This document shows, piece after piece, positions 45,139 through 54,923 of a stretch of DNA of 64,000 bases. Origin of the DNA: CAIXSC01 sp046349915 (GTDB taxonomy: Bacteria > Planctomycetota > Planctomycetia > Pirellulales > Pirellulaceae); assembly GCA_046349915.1 (NCBI GenBank), contig JAXMBL010000003.1:1736001-1800000 (forward strand), read 5' to 3'. The notes beneath the pieces are model-generated. The model made no database searches, had not been told where the DNA came from, and saw only the letters and a program-made list of their open reading frames with translations. Numbering within the stretch: position 1 is the first letter of the stretch; every line of letters begins with the position of its first letter. The position numbers and the translations under genes are program-made.

Positions 45139-46329
45139 ATGCGGCAGCACACGATTCTAGGGCGACATGGCGTCGCTGGTCGGACGAGTTGGGTTGGTTG
45201 GTGCGGTAAGTTGGCGTTGGCCTGTGCAACGGCGATGTCTGTCGCGGGGAGCGTGTTCGGCGCCGATCCCGCGCCGATCTCGAAGCACGAACGCTGGGTC
45301 GCCTCGCTGGCTTTCAGCCCCAACGGCGCGACACTCGCCACCGTCGGCGGCGAAAGCCTGCAGTACCGCCCAGGGGATGTGAAGCTTTGGGATGCTCAGT
45401 CAGGAGCGGCCGCGGCCTCGCTGGATGGCAGCCCGACCAATGTTTGGTCGGTGGTCTGGACTCCCGACGGCGGCAAGCTGGTGACGAGTGGTTACGACGG
45501 CAAAATCATGATTTGGAACGTGGCGGATAAGAAACCGCTGGCGACGCTGGAAAAGAAAAAAGGCTGGTGTCGCGCGGTCGCCATCACTCCCGATGGTAAG
45601 CATGTCGCGTCGGCTGGCGAGGATGGACAAGTTACGATCTGGTCGCTGGAAAACAACATGGAAGTGCGCACGTTTAAGTGCCACGAAGCGGCCGTCTACG
45701 ATGTCGCTTTCTCGCCCGATGGAGCGACTCTGGCCACGGCCTCGACCGACAAGACGGCCAAACTGTTTGATTGGAACACGGGCATGGAGAAGGCCAAGTT
45801 GGAAGGGCATGGCGATGCCGTATGGTCGATCGCCTACTCGAAGGATGGCCTGCTAGCGACCTGCGGCGCCGATCGCAAAGTGAAGTTGTGGGACGCCGCT
45901 GGTAAAGAACAAGCCACGCTCGAGGGGCATCGTGATTGGGTCAGCCAAGCCGCCTTCTCGCCCGATGGTTCGCTACTCGCAACTTGCAGCCATGATCGCT
46001 CGGTGAAACTGTGGGACGTCAAGGAGAAAAAGGAAGTCGCGTGGATCCCAGGTTTCGCCAGCACTATTTGGTGCGTGGCCTTCTCGCCCGATGGCAAGCG
46101 TTTGGCGGTTGGCAGCCATAAGGACTCGATCCGCGTCTTCGATGTCGCGACGCGCGCCGAGGTCTTTCCTCATCCCAAACCGCTCGTGAAACCTGAGGAG
46201 AAGCCGGTCGCGAAACCGGCTGAGAAACCCGCAGAGAAACCTGCGGAAAAGCCAGCTGAGAAACCGGCCGAGAAACCTGAAGCAAAGCCCGAAGCCAAGC
46301 CGGAGGAGAAGCCGGCGGAGAAGAAGTAG
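45139..46329 (+). CDS. Secreted WD40-repeat protein with Lys/Pro/Glu tail
   Basis: A 396-residue protein from the ATG at 45139 (GGGAGG at 45125-45130). A signal peptide runs to about residue 41 (SVFGA|DPAP). It is followed by about seven WD40 blades of the form H..WV.SLAFSPNGATLAT...VKLWDAQSG, for example DGQVTIWSLENN, DKTAKLFDWNTG and DRSVKLWDVKEKK. This is a complete propeller. The last 45 residues are a repetitive EKPAEKP/AKPE tail of low complexity. It is probably a periplasmic interaction scaffold. It is followed 8 nt later by a membrane protein gene. Confidence 0.88.
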   Translation: MRQHTILGRHGVAGRTSWVGWCGKLALACATAMSVAGSVFGADPAPISKHERWVASLAFSPNGATLATVGGESLQYRPGDVKLWDAQSGAAAASLDGSPTNVWSVVWTPDGGKLVTSGYDGKIMIWNVADKKPLATLEKKKGWCRAVAITPDGKHVASAGEDGQVTIWSLENNMEVRTFKCHEAAVYDVAFSPDGATLATASTDKTAKLFDWNTGMEKAKLEGHGDAVWSIAYSKDGLLATCGADRKVKLWDAAGKEQATLEGHRDWVSQAAFSPDGSLLATCSHDRSVKLWDVKEKKEVAWIPGFASTIWCVAFSPDGKRLAVGSHKDSIRVFDVATRAEVFPHPKPLVKPEEKPVAKPAEKPAEKPAEKPAEKPAEKPEAKPEAKPEEKPAEKK

Positions 46330-46337
46330 CCCTCGCC

Positions 46338-48167
46338 GTGTCTACCACCACGTCCGCACTCGTCGGGCTATTCGCCCGTGCATTCGCCTCGGGATTTACG
46401 GGGGGAGTGCTGTGGTTCATCATCGGCCGCTCGTTTCAGTTGAATGGCAAGCCCGCGATTCAACTGGCGCCGTGGCCGCTTGGCCAGTGGTGGCTTTGGG
46501 TCGGCGTTGGTTTTCTTTTGGGCCTGATCCTGGAAACGATCCGCGTCGTCCGTTCGCGACGACGCGGCCAGGAATTGCAGTCGCTCTGTGAGCAGTTGGG
46601 ATTCAAGTATCTCGAGAGTGTTCCGCAGGCTGATTGGCAAAAGTGGCAACCGCTCGCTCGTTTCACCGACACCTATGCCGTATCGCACGGCATGCTGGGC
46701 GAGGTTGCGGGCATACCGTTTGAGGTTTACGACCATCGTCGGCGTATCAATCAGGGAAAGTCCTCGACCTGGAGTGAAGAAACGGTAGTGCTGTTCGATG
46801 TCAGCGACATGCAACTACCGACCTTCGAGTTGCAACCGCGGACTATCGCCATGCGCATCCTCGCAGCCGCGGGGATCGGCGAGATTTCAGTCAGAAATGA
46901 GCCCGACGACTCGTCAGACGAACTCGCATCGTCGACGCAATCGTCCGTGGCGGACGATGCCTACGATGCTTTTGAAACAGCCTACCATCTGTCCTTGGGG
47001 CCGCGCGAACGCATGCGATCGCTGGTGGGCGAATCGGACGCAACCGACGCCGACGTAGCGCGGGTGCGTCGATTGTTTGATCAACGACTCGTCGAGTTCT
47101 TGAGTCAACGCCCGCAGTGGCATCTGGAATCGTGCGAAGGGAAGCTGGCGTGTTGGCGACCGCGACAGATCGTCACACCGCAAGAACGCCCCCGTTTTCT
47201 CGCCGAAGCCATGGCCGTCCGCGCGGCGCTGGTCGATGTCGCCAATTCTCCGGACTCACACTCGCTGGAGGCGAGCAGGCCAGACGATTCGCTCGCACTT
47301 GCCGGCGCGCCGAACGTCGCAACACCGACTCGCATGGCCGGTACGGTAATCGGCGCCTTCTTTGGCTTTGGCATCGGGGGATTCGTGGGAGCGACACTGG
47401 CCATGACGCTAGCCTCGACGCTGGACAAAGCCGCTCCCGATCGCGGCGGGACCACGTTCCTGGTGGTCATAGTCGTCTTCTTCGGATCAGCGCTTGTTGG
47501 ACTCATTGCCGGCGCCGTGCTCGGCAACAAGCTCATCTCGCGACTCTTGACTCACCTTCGCGGTGTACCTCCGGTTGTCCCCGGTGAAGGCGCGCCCGCG
47601 GAATGGCTGACGCCTCCGCCGGGAAGCTTAGCGCGCGTCGAACGATTGAGCGACGAAGTTCACATCGACTTCCCGCCGCTCGGGTTCTTGTGCGGTTCGG
47701 GGTGCTTGCTTTCCCTCTGGGCAGGTTTGTGGAATCTATTTGTCTTTGTGTCGACGCCTTTATTCATGAATGCCGCTCTGAACGGCGAAGTGAAGAATGA
47801 AGCGGGGAAGCCTCAGTCGCCGCTGATGATGGCCCTTTTTCTCGTCCCCTTCTGGCTCGTGGGATTGGGCAGTCTCTTGGCCATCATTTACCAAGCCCGA
47901 CGTCGCACCTCGGTGGTGGTTTCGCCGAACCGTTTGCGAGTCGAGAGTATCACGCTCTTCGGTCGCAGCGAATACGAGTGGTCCCATGAGGAGATTCAGG
48001 CAGTCGAAGCCAGCACCGCCGATTCCGGCGGATCGCGGGTCGTCATTCGGCTCTTCGACCACGTCCCCGTCATGCTGCTCGGCGAACGAACCCATTTCGA
48101 GCGTCGCTGGTTATCGCAACTCCTTAAAGCAACCTTGCGCCCGCCGAATCGGCGCGATTCTTCGTAG
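46338..48167 (+). CDS. Multi-span membrane protein of unknown function (609 aa)
   Basis: A GTG at 46338 opens a 609-residue frame. Two helices near the N-terminus (about 12-32 and 48-66) are followed by a soluble region with ELQSLCEQLGFKYLESV and an Asp/Ser-rich linker. Then come a glycine-rich paired helix (about 335-400, TVIGAFFGFGIGGFVGATLA and VIVVFFGSALVGLIAGAVLG), two further helices (about 450-520) and a C-terminal PH-like beta domain (SVVVSPNRLRVESITLFGRSEYEWSHEEIQAVEAST...VMLLGERTHFERRWLSQLLK). I do not recognise the family. It may be translated with the WD40 gene 8 nt upstream. Confidence 0.65.
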   Translation: MSTTTSALVGLFARAFASGFTGGVLWFIIGRSFQLNGKPAIQLAPWPLGQWWLWVGVGFLLGLILETIRVVRSRRRGQELQSLCEQLGFKYLESVPQADWQKWQPLARFTDTYAVSHGMLGEVAGIPFEVYDHRRRINQGKSSTWSEETVVLFDVSDMQLPTFELQPRTIAMRILAAAGIGEISVRNEPDDSSDELASSTQSSVADDAYDAFETAYHLSLGPRERMRSLVGESDATDADVARVRRLFDQRLVEFLSQRPQWHLESCEGKLACWRPRQIVTPQERPRFLAEAMAVRAALVDVANSPDSHSLEASRPDDSLALAGAPNVATPTRMAGTVIGAFFGFGIGGFVGATLAMTLASTLDKAAPDRGGTTFLVVIVVFFGSALVGLIAGAVLGNKLISRLLTHLRGVPPVVPGEGAPAEWLTPPPGSLARVERLSDEVHIDFPPLGFLCGSGCLLSLWAGLWNLFVFVSTPLFMNAALNGEVKNEAGKPQSPLMMALFLVPFWLVGLGSLLAIIYQARRRTSVVVSPNRLRVESITLFGRSEYEWSHEEIQAVEASTADSGGSRVVIRLFDHVPVMLLGERTHFERRWLSQLLKATLRPPNRRDSS

Positions 48168-48254
48168 CCTTCCGTACGGCCAAGTACTGCTGCAGCGTCG
48201 AACGTGAAATGACTCGCTCGCCTCAGAGTACTTTGCGGGTCCGTTCGACGTTCG

Positions 48255-50153
48255 TTATTGCGACGAATAAACTCGCAGCGCCGGTGGCGCGACCGTCGCT
48301 GACGGTTCCTTGGTTTCACGATCGCGCAAGGTATCCACGAGTAGCACGGCGGCGACGAAGGCGATTTGAACAGCGAGTCCCACGGATGCTCCCACCAGTC
48401 CCCCTTCCCACCGTAGCAGGTCATGTCGACCCGCGATCCCCGCCGCGTCGGTTCCGATCGAACCGATAAAAAATAGACTAGCGGCTGTGATCGCTAGCAC
48501 TGCCGTCCCTCGCTCGCTCAACCAATCGCGTTTTCTAGCTATCTGACCGGCGCCGGCTACCAACAGCACGACTAACGCCATGGCTTCCTTAGGACTGCCG
48601 CGGAAGAACTGTCCCCAGGCCAAATCGGACCAGAGGGCGCCGCTGGCAACTCCCACGACCATGGCGGTCAGCGCGAAATTCCAGGCGTGGGCGAGTGCCT
48701 CGGCGAGAGTTTGTTTTCGTGCCTCATCGCTCGTCCAGTTGTCTCGGGCGTTCGCTTGCCGCCAGAGCCAAAGGTTGCCGAGCAGTGCCGCTAGCAGAAA
48801 CGCGACGCCGCTGCTTGCCATCGTCATCCCGTGAATTCCCAGCCAGACCGAACGTCCCCATAAAGAACTCACTCGCTCCAACCTTAGATCGAGCACGTTC
48901 CATGCGGGATCGATCGCTAGCCACAGCAACGCCGCCAACCCGAGCGAAAGAGCGAGCCCACGATCTCGTTGTAAGCGAGATTGGCCTCGCCATGCCCAAG
49001 CGAGCGCCAAGCAACTGGCCAACGTGGCCATCGTGCCAGCGAGTTCGCAGCCTTTGGTCAACGGCCATTGATTAAGGCTGAATCCGCGCAGCGAAAGGTC
49101 CGCGACGCCCATCAGGCATGCACCGCCTCCGCAGACGACGGCGAGTGGAAATCGCCACCGACCCAGCGCGGTGACGCGACCGGTCCAAGCGATGCAGATG
49201 AGTCCCAGCAAAGCGGCGCCCCACGCGATTCGGTTGGGCGAAATTCGTCGCCATTTCACTTCGGCTCGCGTGCGAGCGATTGTCCAGGGAGTGCGAACGC
49301 TGGCCTGAGCCTGGTCAACCGCCTCGAGAAACGCCGACTCGGCTGCTCGTCCCGCCGCGGTGTCTGGGCCCGCCGAAAGCCAGTCTCGAAACGATTGCTG
49401 AACGGCTCGGCGTAGACCTTGCGGGTCTCGCGACTTGTCCCAAGCCGTGAGGGCGATATCGGTCCATCCCGGCCAACTGTCTTCGGCGGCCGTCGGAGGC
49501 ACCACATGCAGATGCAGTCCGAGGCGAATTTCTTGATATTCGGCGAAGCGCTCCGCTAGAGCGATCGCCGCCTGTTCGTGCGCCGCCAATGTCGATGCCG
49601 CTCGATGACGAAACGGTTCCACCCAGACCACAAAGGGTAATGCGGCGCCCGCGGACTCGTGCTGAATCCGCGCCGCGTTCAGCGAGGCGGGCGAGATATG
49701 CGTCTGTCCCGCCTCAAGCCCCAGAATGGCTCGCAGTTCACCATCATCGACGGGCAACAGCGCGGCCAGATCCCAACGATCGGTCTTTTGCCAATGGAAG
49801 TAGAACGAGCGACGATCGTCGTTCGCCAACATTTGGTCGACGCGAGGATGGCCCCAGCCTCGCCACGTGGCAATCCACTCCAGATAACAGGCCGCTGGAT
49901 CGACCTCTTGGCCTGAATCGGGATCGACCAAAGATGCTCGCCCCGTCACGCGGGTAAAGGACTCGCGAGCGAGCGTGTCGAGTGGCATCAAGCGACCGTC
50001 GGATACGACCGGCAGCGAACGCCGCTTCGCGGCGAACGATGATGAATCGCTCGACGGAATCTCGAAATAGACAAAGCCGCCGAGTGTTGACGCGATGAGC
50101 AACGCCAAGATCGCCCAAACGAAACGCGGGATAGTTCGCTTCGTCGTTTGCAT
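48255..50153 (-). CDS. ccsA: CcsA-like cytochrome c assembly protein with degenerate haem motif
   Basis: A 632-residue membrane protein. The N-terminal half is periplasmic with SLPVVSDGRLMPLDTLARE, a block seen in planctomycete CcsA proteins. From about 308 on there are eight or so helices that align well with CcsA/ResC: WLGIHGMTMASSGVAFLLA (the external His, H441), VVGVASGALWSDLAWG..., GSPKEA and GTDAAGIAGRHD (second external His, H577). The tryptophan-rich haem motif WGxYWxWDPKE is instead WGQFFRGSPKEA (513-524), and the transmembrane His after it (YLH) is Ile538. The usual role, carrying haem out for ligation to apocytochrome c, is therefore doubtful. It is downstream of the ResB-like gene. 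Confidence 0.75.
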   Translation of the reverse strand: MQTTKRTIPRFVWAILALLIASTLGGFVYFEIPSSDSSSFAAKRRSLPVVSDGRLMPLDTLARESFTRVTGRASLVDPDSGQEVDPAACYLEWIATWRGWGHPRVDQMLANDDRRSFYFHWQKTDRWDLAALLPVDDGELRAILGLEAGQTHISPASLNAARIQHESAGAALPFVVWVEPFRHRAASTLAAHEQAAIALAERFAEYQEIRLGLHLHVVPPTAAEDSWPGWTDIALTAWDKSRDPQGLRRAVQQSFRDWLSAGPDTAAGRAAESAFLEAVDQAQASVRTPWTIARTRAEVKWRRISPNRIAWGAALLGLICIAWTGRVTALGRWRFPLAVVCGGGACLMGVADLSLRGFSLNQWPLTKGCELAGTMATLASCLALAWAWRGQSRLQRDRGLALSLGLAALLWLAIDPAWNVLDLRLERVSSLWGRSVWLGIHGMTMASSGVAFLLAALLGNLWLWRQANARDNWTSDEARKQTLAEALAHAWNFALTAMVVGVASGALWSDLAWGQFFRGSPKEAMALVVLLVAGAGQIARKRDWLSERGTAVLAITAASLFFIGSIGTDAAGIAGRHDLLRWEGGLVGASVGLAVQIAFVAAVLLVDTLRDRETKEPSATVAPPALRVYSSQ

Positions 50154-50261
50154 TGATGGAGTCCTTCCCAGCAGACGTTTTATCTTTGGTCAATGACGGG
50201 CGTTAACTGAACGCTTCGCCCGGCCCTGGAGTGATTTGGCTGCGTTTCACCAGGGCGTTAA

Positions 50262-52388
50262 TCATGCTGCTCTACGTCCCGCTTGCCAGTCATCGTCGCC
50301 TCGCGACGGATCAGGCGACTCGCTCTCAACTTCGCTCGAACGCTCAAGGCGAATCACGTCTCGCTCGTCAACCGAACGCGGAGGTTTGATCGTCGAACCA
50401 ACGTTTGCTTGGGGGGAGAGTTGATCCGTCGCCGAGGTGTTTGGCGAACGGTTGGCTCGACCGCGGCGACCTTGCCAAGCGGAAAGGACGGCGCCGAGTC
50501 CGGCGATGAGCGTGCCCGCGTACTTCCAAGGACGGCCCGGATCACAAGCCACGTCGATGACGGCTCGAGTTCTTCCATGGCCCGCGTTCTCGATCGATCG
50601 GATCTGGAGTGCGGTTTCGCCAACTCGAGTAGTGTTTCCCGTCTGTAACTTGACCAACGGTTGTTCGGAACCCTTTGCCACGACATAACCGTCATCCTCC
50701 GAAGACGACGTCTTGGAAGTTGCCGCGACCGCGGATTGGTCGCGAAGAGCGGAAGCTCTTCCCAATTGAAATCCCAAGGGGCGAGTGGCGGTGGCAAAAT
50801 GAACTCGCAAGGGACCTTGGGGAGTGTGCAGTACAGGGGCCGATTCCAAGGGAATGTTACGGCTGACCCAGAATTGCTGGCGGATGTCCGCGATACCGAT
50901 TTCTACTTCGGCCGCCGCATCAAATTCGGGAATGGCGAATCCCGTCGACATGACGCCGCTGTGCAAGGCCGCCGAATCGTCCTGAGGCTTGGTTGGCGAG
51001 TCGTCGGGCGATTCGAAGTGGACCTCCCGTCGTGCATGCGGTAGATACTCGACGATTTGGAACTCAAAGCCCGCGGCCAACTTGATGCGGGAAGCAGAGG
51101 GTAGGACTCGCTCGACTCGATACTCGCCATCTTGGATGACTCTTGCCCACAACGTAGTCGAGTCGACTCGCAGCAGGTCGACGCCCGAAGGCGGGAGAAC
51201 GGCTGGGTGATCGAAGCGAAACTTCACGGGACAGACGGCGCCAGCGACGCCGTCGAGCGTCAAGAGAGGTTGTTTGGCGAACGCGAGCTGACGGCGAGGC
51301 TTTTCTTCGCCGGGCAGATAAACATCGATTTCGACGACTGGATTTCTTGGCTCTTCACCGCCGGGATGGAAGCGGCCATGAGCGTCGGGACGCGCGTGGG
51401 GCAGATATCGAACGATTTGCACGGCGACTCCTGAGTCGCCTATCGGGATGCGCTGATTGAGTTGTTCTTGAACATCAAGTTGTTTGCGTTCGTCCTTGAA
51501 ATAGATGCGCAATCGACCCGCCTTCCCCCACTGCGACTCGCGTTCGGCTTTCGGCGTGGGTGCGAGAAAGTCATCGACGTACGCTCGACTCAGGGACGGT
51601 TCGAGTCGCACGATCAAGGGGCCCACCACCAACTCATCGCCATAGCCTTCGTCGGCAAGTTCCTGGGGAGGCGGGGTGACGCCGCCTGGCGGGACGAGGG
51701 TAAACCGCAGATAGGCCCCTCCCCTACCCGACTCGTCTGGTTTCCATTGCGAAACGGCGCGTGCTCGCGGCAGATACTTCAACACGCGTGCGCGCATCCC
51801 ATCCAGTTCACCGAGGTCGAGAGTCTGGTGTGAAGCCCACGCGACGGGCCCGCCCGTAAACTCAAAGCGGTAGTCCGGGACGTCTGATTGGTTCGCCCAC
51901 GAGACGGCCAGCAAACTGCGCTGCGGAACCAAAAATGTGTCGACCAACTGATCGTCCGAAACGATGACTTGGCCTGCGATTCCCGCCAGCGAGGTGCGCA
52001 GTACGCCTACCAGCAAAAGGGCGCCCCCCAATCGTATCGTGATCGCGCCGAAGTCGTCTCGTCGCCAAGGAAGTCGGCCAATTGAATTGGCGGCCAAGTT
52101 AGCGGCCAGTGTCGCGAGTAAACCGACAAACCAACCCGCGTCGTAGAAGTACCACCGAGCGAGTTCGCCGCCGCGTCGAGCTTCATAGATCGTGGCGAAG
52201 ATCAGTGAGAGAGCAATCGTCACCAGTAGGACTATGGTCATTGCGTCGGAGGCGGCCAGCCTGAGCGAGGCCCGAGCCATCCGAATTGCCAGGGGAGACG
52301 CCTTGGTCGCCGGTTCCGCGTCCGCGACGCCTTGCCACTGACCGTGAGAGGTTAAGGGAATCGAACCACTCATACTTGCGGACTCCAC
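50262..52388 (-). CDS. ResB-like partner of CcsA
   Basis: A 708-residue membrane protein. Three N-terminal helices (about 50-68, 85-103, 114-131) follow the ResB pattern (ASDAMTIVLLVTIALSLIFATIYEARRG ... WFVGLLATLAANLAANSIGRLPWRRDDFG). A very long periplasmic region rich in beta strands (about 135-630) leads to the final helix after DPGRPWKYAGTLI, as in ResB/Ccs1. In ResB the third helix has a conserved His (AHLG-type segment); here it is Arg119 (TIRLGG). The C-terminal 60 residues are polar. With CcsA it should form the System II haem ligase; 108 bp separate the two genes. Confidence 0.75.
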   Translation of the reverse strand: MESASMSGSIPLTSHGQWQGVADAEPATKASPLAIRMARASLRLAASDAMTIVLLVTIALSLIFATIYEARRGGELARWYFYDAGWFVGLLATLAANLAANSIGRLPWRRDDFGAITIRLGGALLLVGVLRTSLAGIAGQVIVSDDQLVDTFLVPQRSLLAVSWANQSDVPDYRFEFTGGPVAWASHQTLDLGELDGMRARVLKYLPRARAVSQWKPDESGRGGAYLRFTLVPPGGVTPPPQELADEGYGDELVVGPLIVRLEPSLSRAYVDDFLAPTPKAERESQWGKAGRLRIYFKDERKQLDVQEQLNQRIPIGDSGVAVQIVRYLPHARPDAHGRFHPGGEEPRNPVVEIDVYLPGEEKPRRQLAFAKQPLLTLDGVAGAVCPVKFRFDHPAVLPPSGVDLLRVDSTTLWARVIQDGEYRVERVLPSASRIKLAAGFEFQIVEYLPHARREVHFESPDDSPTKPQDDSAALHSGVMSTGFAIPEFDAAAEVEIGIADIRQQFWVSRNIPLESAPVLHTPQGPLRVHFATATRPLGFQLGRASALRDQSAVAATSKTSSSEDDGYVVAKGSEQPLVKLQTGNTTRVGETALQIRSIENAGHGRTRAVIDVACDPGRPWKYAGTLIAGLGAVLSAWQGRRGRANRSPNTSATDQLSPQANVGSTIKPPRSVDERDVIRLERSSEVESESPDPSRGDDDWQAGRRAA

Positions 52389-52716
52389 CTAGCGCCCAGC
52401 TTTCCTGCCCAGTGACGGCCCCCTTCGGGCGTGAATGGGATGGCTGGGCACGGAGCGCGGAGAATAGAGTCGACGGGATCGCGCGGCAAGGGTCATTTCG
52501 ACGCGCGCGGTGGAGAACGAACAGGACGTTTACGCTACCCTGGGGCAGCGGTGCGGCAAGTTTGCTTCGAGCGGGATTCGCTGGTTTTCCCAAGTTCCCG
52601 ATACTCCGCGTCGTCGCTTGCCCCTCTTTCGCCCGTCTACGCAACGTCGTAAAACTCGCCTAGTTCCCCTGCTTGCCAGTTCCAGCCTATCCTGCCGCCA
52701 CTGAGGAGACCTACGG
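52389..52716. other. Divergent gap between ResB-like and creatininase-family genes
   Basis: This 328-bp gap separates two divergent genes and must hold both promoters. I saw no convincing -35/-10 pair, gene, RNA or repeat in it. Confidence 0.4.
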
Positions 52717-53592
52717 ATGACGAGTCGAGCCGCGACGGAGTACCGTTACGAAAAGCTCACCTGGCCTGACATCAATGATGCGGTCGACCTGGGAAAGGTC
52801 TGTATCTTGCCGTGCGGGGCCGTCGAGCAGCATGGGCATCACTTGCCGTTGGACGTCGACATTGTCTGTCCGACCGGGATCGCTCACGGCGCCGGCCAGT
52901 TGATTCCCGACAAGATGTTGGTGTTGCCAACCGTTTGTTACGGCTACACCGGTCATGTGATGGATTTTCCGGGAACGATCAATAATGACTTCGAGCACTT
53001 TATGCACCATGTGCTCGACATCACTAAGTCGCTCGCCTACCACGGCTTCAAGAAAATCATGCTCCTGAACGGGCATGGCTCGAACATGCCGAATCTCGAC
53101 TTGGTCGCTCGGCGGACCAACCTCGAAACGGACGCCGAGTGCATTTTGGGCGCCTGGTGGAACTTGTTGACAGTGGACAAGGAGTTCTTACCCAAGTGGC
53201 GGCAGAGCAAGTTTCCGGGAGGATGCGCGCACGCCTGTGAGCTGGAGACGTCGCTCTATATGTACCTGGATGGCGACAACGTGCGTACCGACAAGATTCG
53301 CAACGGCGCGATCAGTTTCAACGAGGAGAATAACCCGTTCAATTGGGTCGATTTATTCGCGGCTGGGCCGGCGACCATCATCTCGTGGACTAGCAGTTAC
53401 AGCGAGACGGGCGTCCTGGGCGAAGCCGAACTGGCAACCGCCGAGAAAGGGCGATTGGCTTACGAAGAGGCCGTCAAGCAGTTAGTTCGCTTTGTCACTT
53501 GGTTCAAAGATCGCCCCAAGGACGCTCGGCGGGATCGGCACCGCCGACCGCCGACGATGCCGATTCCTTGGGGGCAACGTCCGTTGGCTTGA
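52717..53592 (+). CDS. Creatininase-family amidohydrolase
   Basis: A 291-residue enzyme. The metal site is clear: LPCGAVEQHGHHLPLDVD (E37, H39, D48), LLNGHGSN and CAHACELETSLYMYLD (Glu and His). YTGHVMDFPGTI matches the family lid. Creatinine amidohydrolase itself is one member; others act in riboflavin/F420 (FAPy deformylase) or in mycofactocin maturation (MftE), so the substrate is open. It is cytoplasmic. A small 2Fe-2S ferredoxin gene follows 64 nt later. Confidence 0.9.
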   Translation: MTSRAATEYRYEKLTWPDINDAVDLGKVCILPCGAVEQHGHHLPLDVDIVCPTGIAHGAGQLIPDKMLVLPTVCYGYTGHVMDFPGTINNDFEHFMHHVLDITKSLAYHGFKKIMLLNGHGSNMPNLDLVARRTNLETDAECILGAWWNLLTVDKEFLPKWRQSKFPGGCAHACELETSLYMYLDGDNVRTDKIRNGAISFNEENNPFNWVDLFAAGPATIISWTSSYSETGVLGEAELATAEKGRLAYEEAVKQLVRFVTWFKDRPKDARRDRHRRPPTMPIPWGQRPLA

Positions 53593-53656
53593 GGTTTGAA
53601 CCCATATTCCTGACCGTAAATGCAGGGCGATCCAGTCCTCACTTTTGAGACTTCCC

Positions 53657-54022
53657 ATGGCGGCATTTCAGCAACATTTGTTTGTGTGTTCCAATCAGCG
53701 ACCCGCGGGGCATCCGCGAGGCTGTTGTGAAGCGGGCGGAGGGACGGCTATTCGCGACGCGCTCAAGCAAGCGATCAAGGAACGCGGGCTGCAGAGTGAG
53801 ATTCGAGCGAACCAGGCGGGATGTCTCGATCAATGCGAGTGGGGGCCGGTGATCGTTATTTATCCCCAAGGGATTTGGTACGGCCGCGTGACATTGGCGG
53901 ATGTGCCAAGGATTGTGGAAGAGACGCTGGTGGGGGGGCGGATCATTGAGGACCTGCGGATTCCCGACCACTACCTAAACACGCCCGAGGGACGAACCGC
54001 CGGAAAGAAACTCTCGTCCTGA
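53657..54022 (+). CDS. Thioredoxin-like [2Fe-2S] ferredoxin
   Basis: A 121-residue protein from the ATG at 53657 (the frame extends upstream only to a TTG at 53645). The start AFQQHLFVCSNQRPAGHPRGCCEAGGG and the later GCLDQCEWGPVIVIYPQGIWYG give the cluster ligands C11, C23 or C24, C56 and C60, as in the Shethna-type/NuoE-like thioredoxin-fold ferredoxins. VTLADVPRIVEETLVGG is the usual C-terminal helix. It is a cytoplasmic electron carrier; the partner is unknown. A hairpin that may be its terminator follows at 54063. Confidence 0.93.
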   Translation: MAAFQQHLFVCSNQRPAGHPRGCCEAGGGTAIRDALKQAIKERGLQSEIRANQAGCLDQCEWGPVIVIYPQGIWYGRVTLADVPRIVEETLVGGRIIEDLRIPDHYLNTPEGRTAGKKLSS

Positions 54023-54062
54023 CTCCGACGCCCGGTCGACGGAGCGCCATATGGTGCATCCT

Positions 54063-54105
54063 GCCTCTGGTGGTTCAACGCCGCCAGAGGCTCTTCTTCT
54101 TTTCG
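54063..54105 (+). terminator. Probable terminator after the ferredoxin gene
   Basis: The stem GCCTCTGGTGG / CCGCCAGAGGC has one G-T wobble and a 6-7-nt loop, followed by TCTTCTTCTTTT. The remainder of the 361-bp gap (54023-54383) holds a second stem (CCGCGAT 54303-54309 / ATCGCGG 54322-54328) of unknown use. Confidence 0.55.
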
Positions 54106-54383
54106 CACCTTTTGGACACCGGAGCTATGCCTCCGAAAATCCTGCGGCGACAGCTGCACTGAGCACTTCCTCGACAGCTACCCAAAACAAACCCGGAAGA
54201 ACCTTTTTTTCCCTACTCGTGTCGCAACCGAGACTGTTTTGTCGAGCCCTTCAACGCGTGCGTCGTGCTTGGTCACGGTGAGGAGCGAATCGCGAGAATT
54301 CCCCGCGATGAGGAACCTTTGATCGCGGAGATTCGTCCAACCTGTCTGCGAAGTGCTTTAGCGTCACTACCCTGGGAGGCCTT

Positions 54384-54863
54384 ATGCTTGCCACAAGTTC
54401 CAGCCGTCGGTTACTACCCATCTTGCTACTGGCATTCACGTTGGGAGGAGCTTTCTTCGTGGGGCCTCGACAGGCCTGGGCAGTCCGAGTGGTTTCCTTT
54501 GAGATCTTGCTGGACGGCAAGTTGGTTTTGCGCGGGCAAGTGGGCGACAATGGGAACGCGAACGCCAATGAGGTCTGGGATTACCTGAAGACCTTGGAAT
54601 TCCAGGAACCTGAACGACGATTTGTGCCGGAAAAGGAGCGGGCTGCGGACGATTTTCATATCGTGCCTGACGAAGGAAACCCGCTGCAAGCGACCTTGCG
54701 CGGGGAGATCCGCTTGTTCGCGCGGTACGGCGGCGACATCCGCGTTAAGGAGCTTAAACTGGTGCGGGCGACGCCCAAAGCCACGAAATGGCGGCTTTCC
54801 CCCGAGGATTTCCAGCGTACGAAGGCAACTCGCACCATCGATCCGACCAAGCGAGCTCGCTGA
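54384..54863 (+). CDS. Small secreted protein of unknown function
   Basis: A 159-residue protein with a signal peptide (about 1-33, ending RQAWA). The mature part, VRVVSFEILLDGKLVLRGQVGDNGNANANEVWDYL, looks like an edge-rich beta sandwich with a central charged loop. I do not recognise the family. No partner gene is adjacent, and repeats follow directly downstream. It may be a single-gene unit. Confidence 0.6.
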   Translation: MLATSSSRRLLPILLLAFTLGGAFFVGPRQAWAVRVVSFEILLDGKLVLRGQVGDNGNANANEVWDYLKTLEFQEPERRFVPEKERAADDFHIVPDEGNPLQATLRGEIRLFARYGGDIRVKELKLVRATPKATKWRLSPEDFQRTKATRTIDPTKRAR

Positions 54864-54923
54864 GCTTCGAGAGGTGTGCTCTGTCATCTCCGCGATCTAA
54901 CGTACGACGGACTGGTATCCCAT

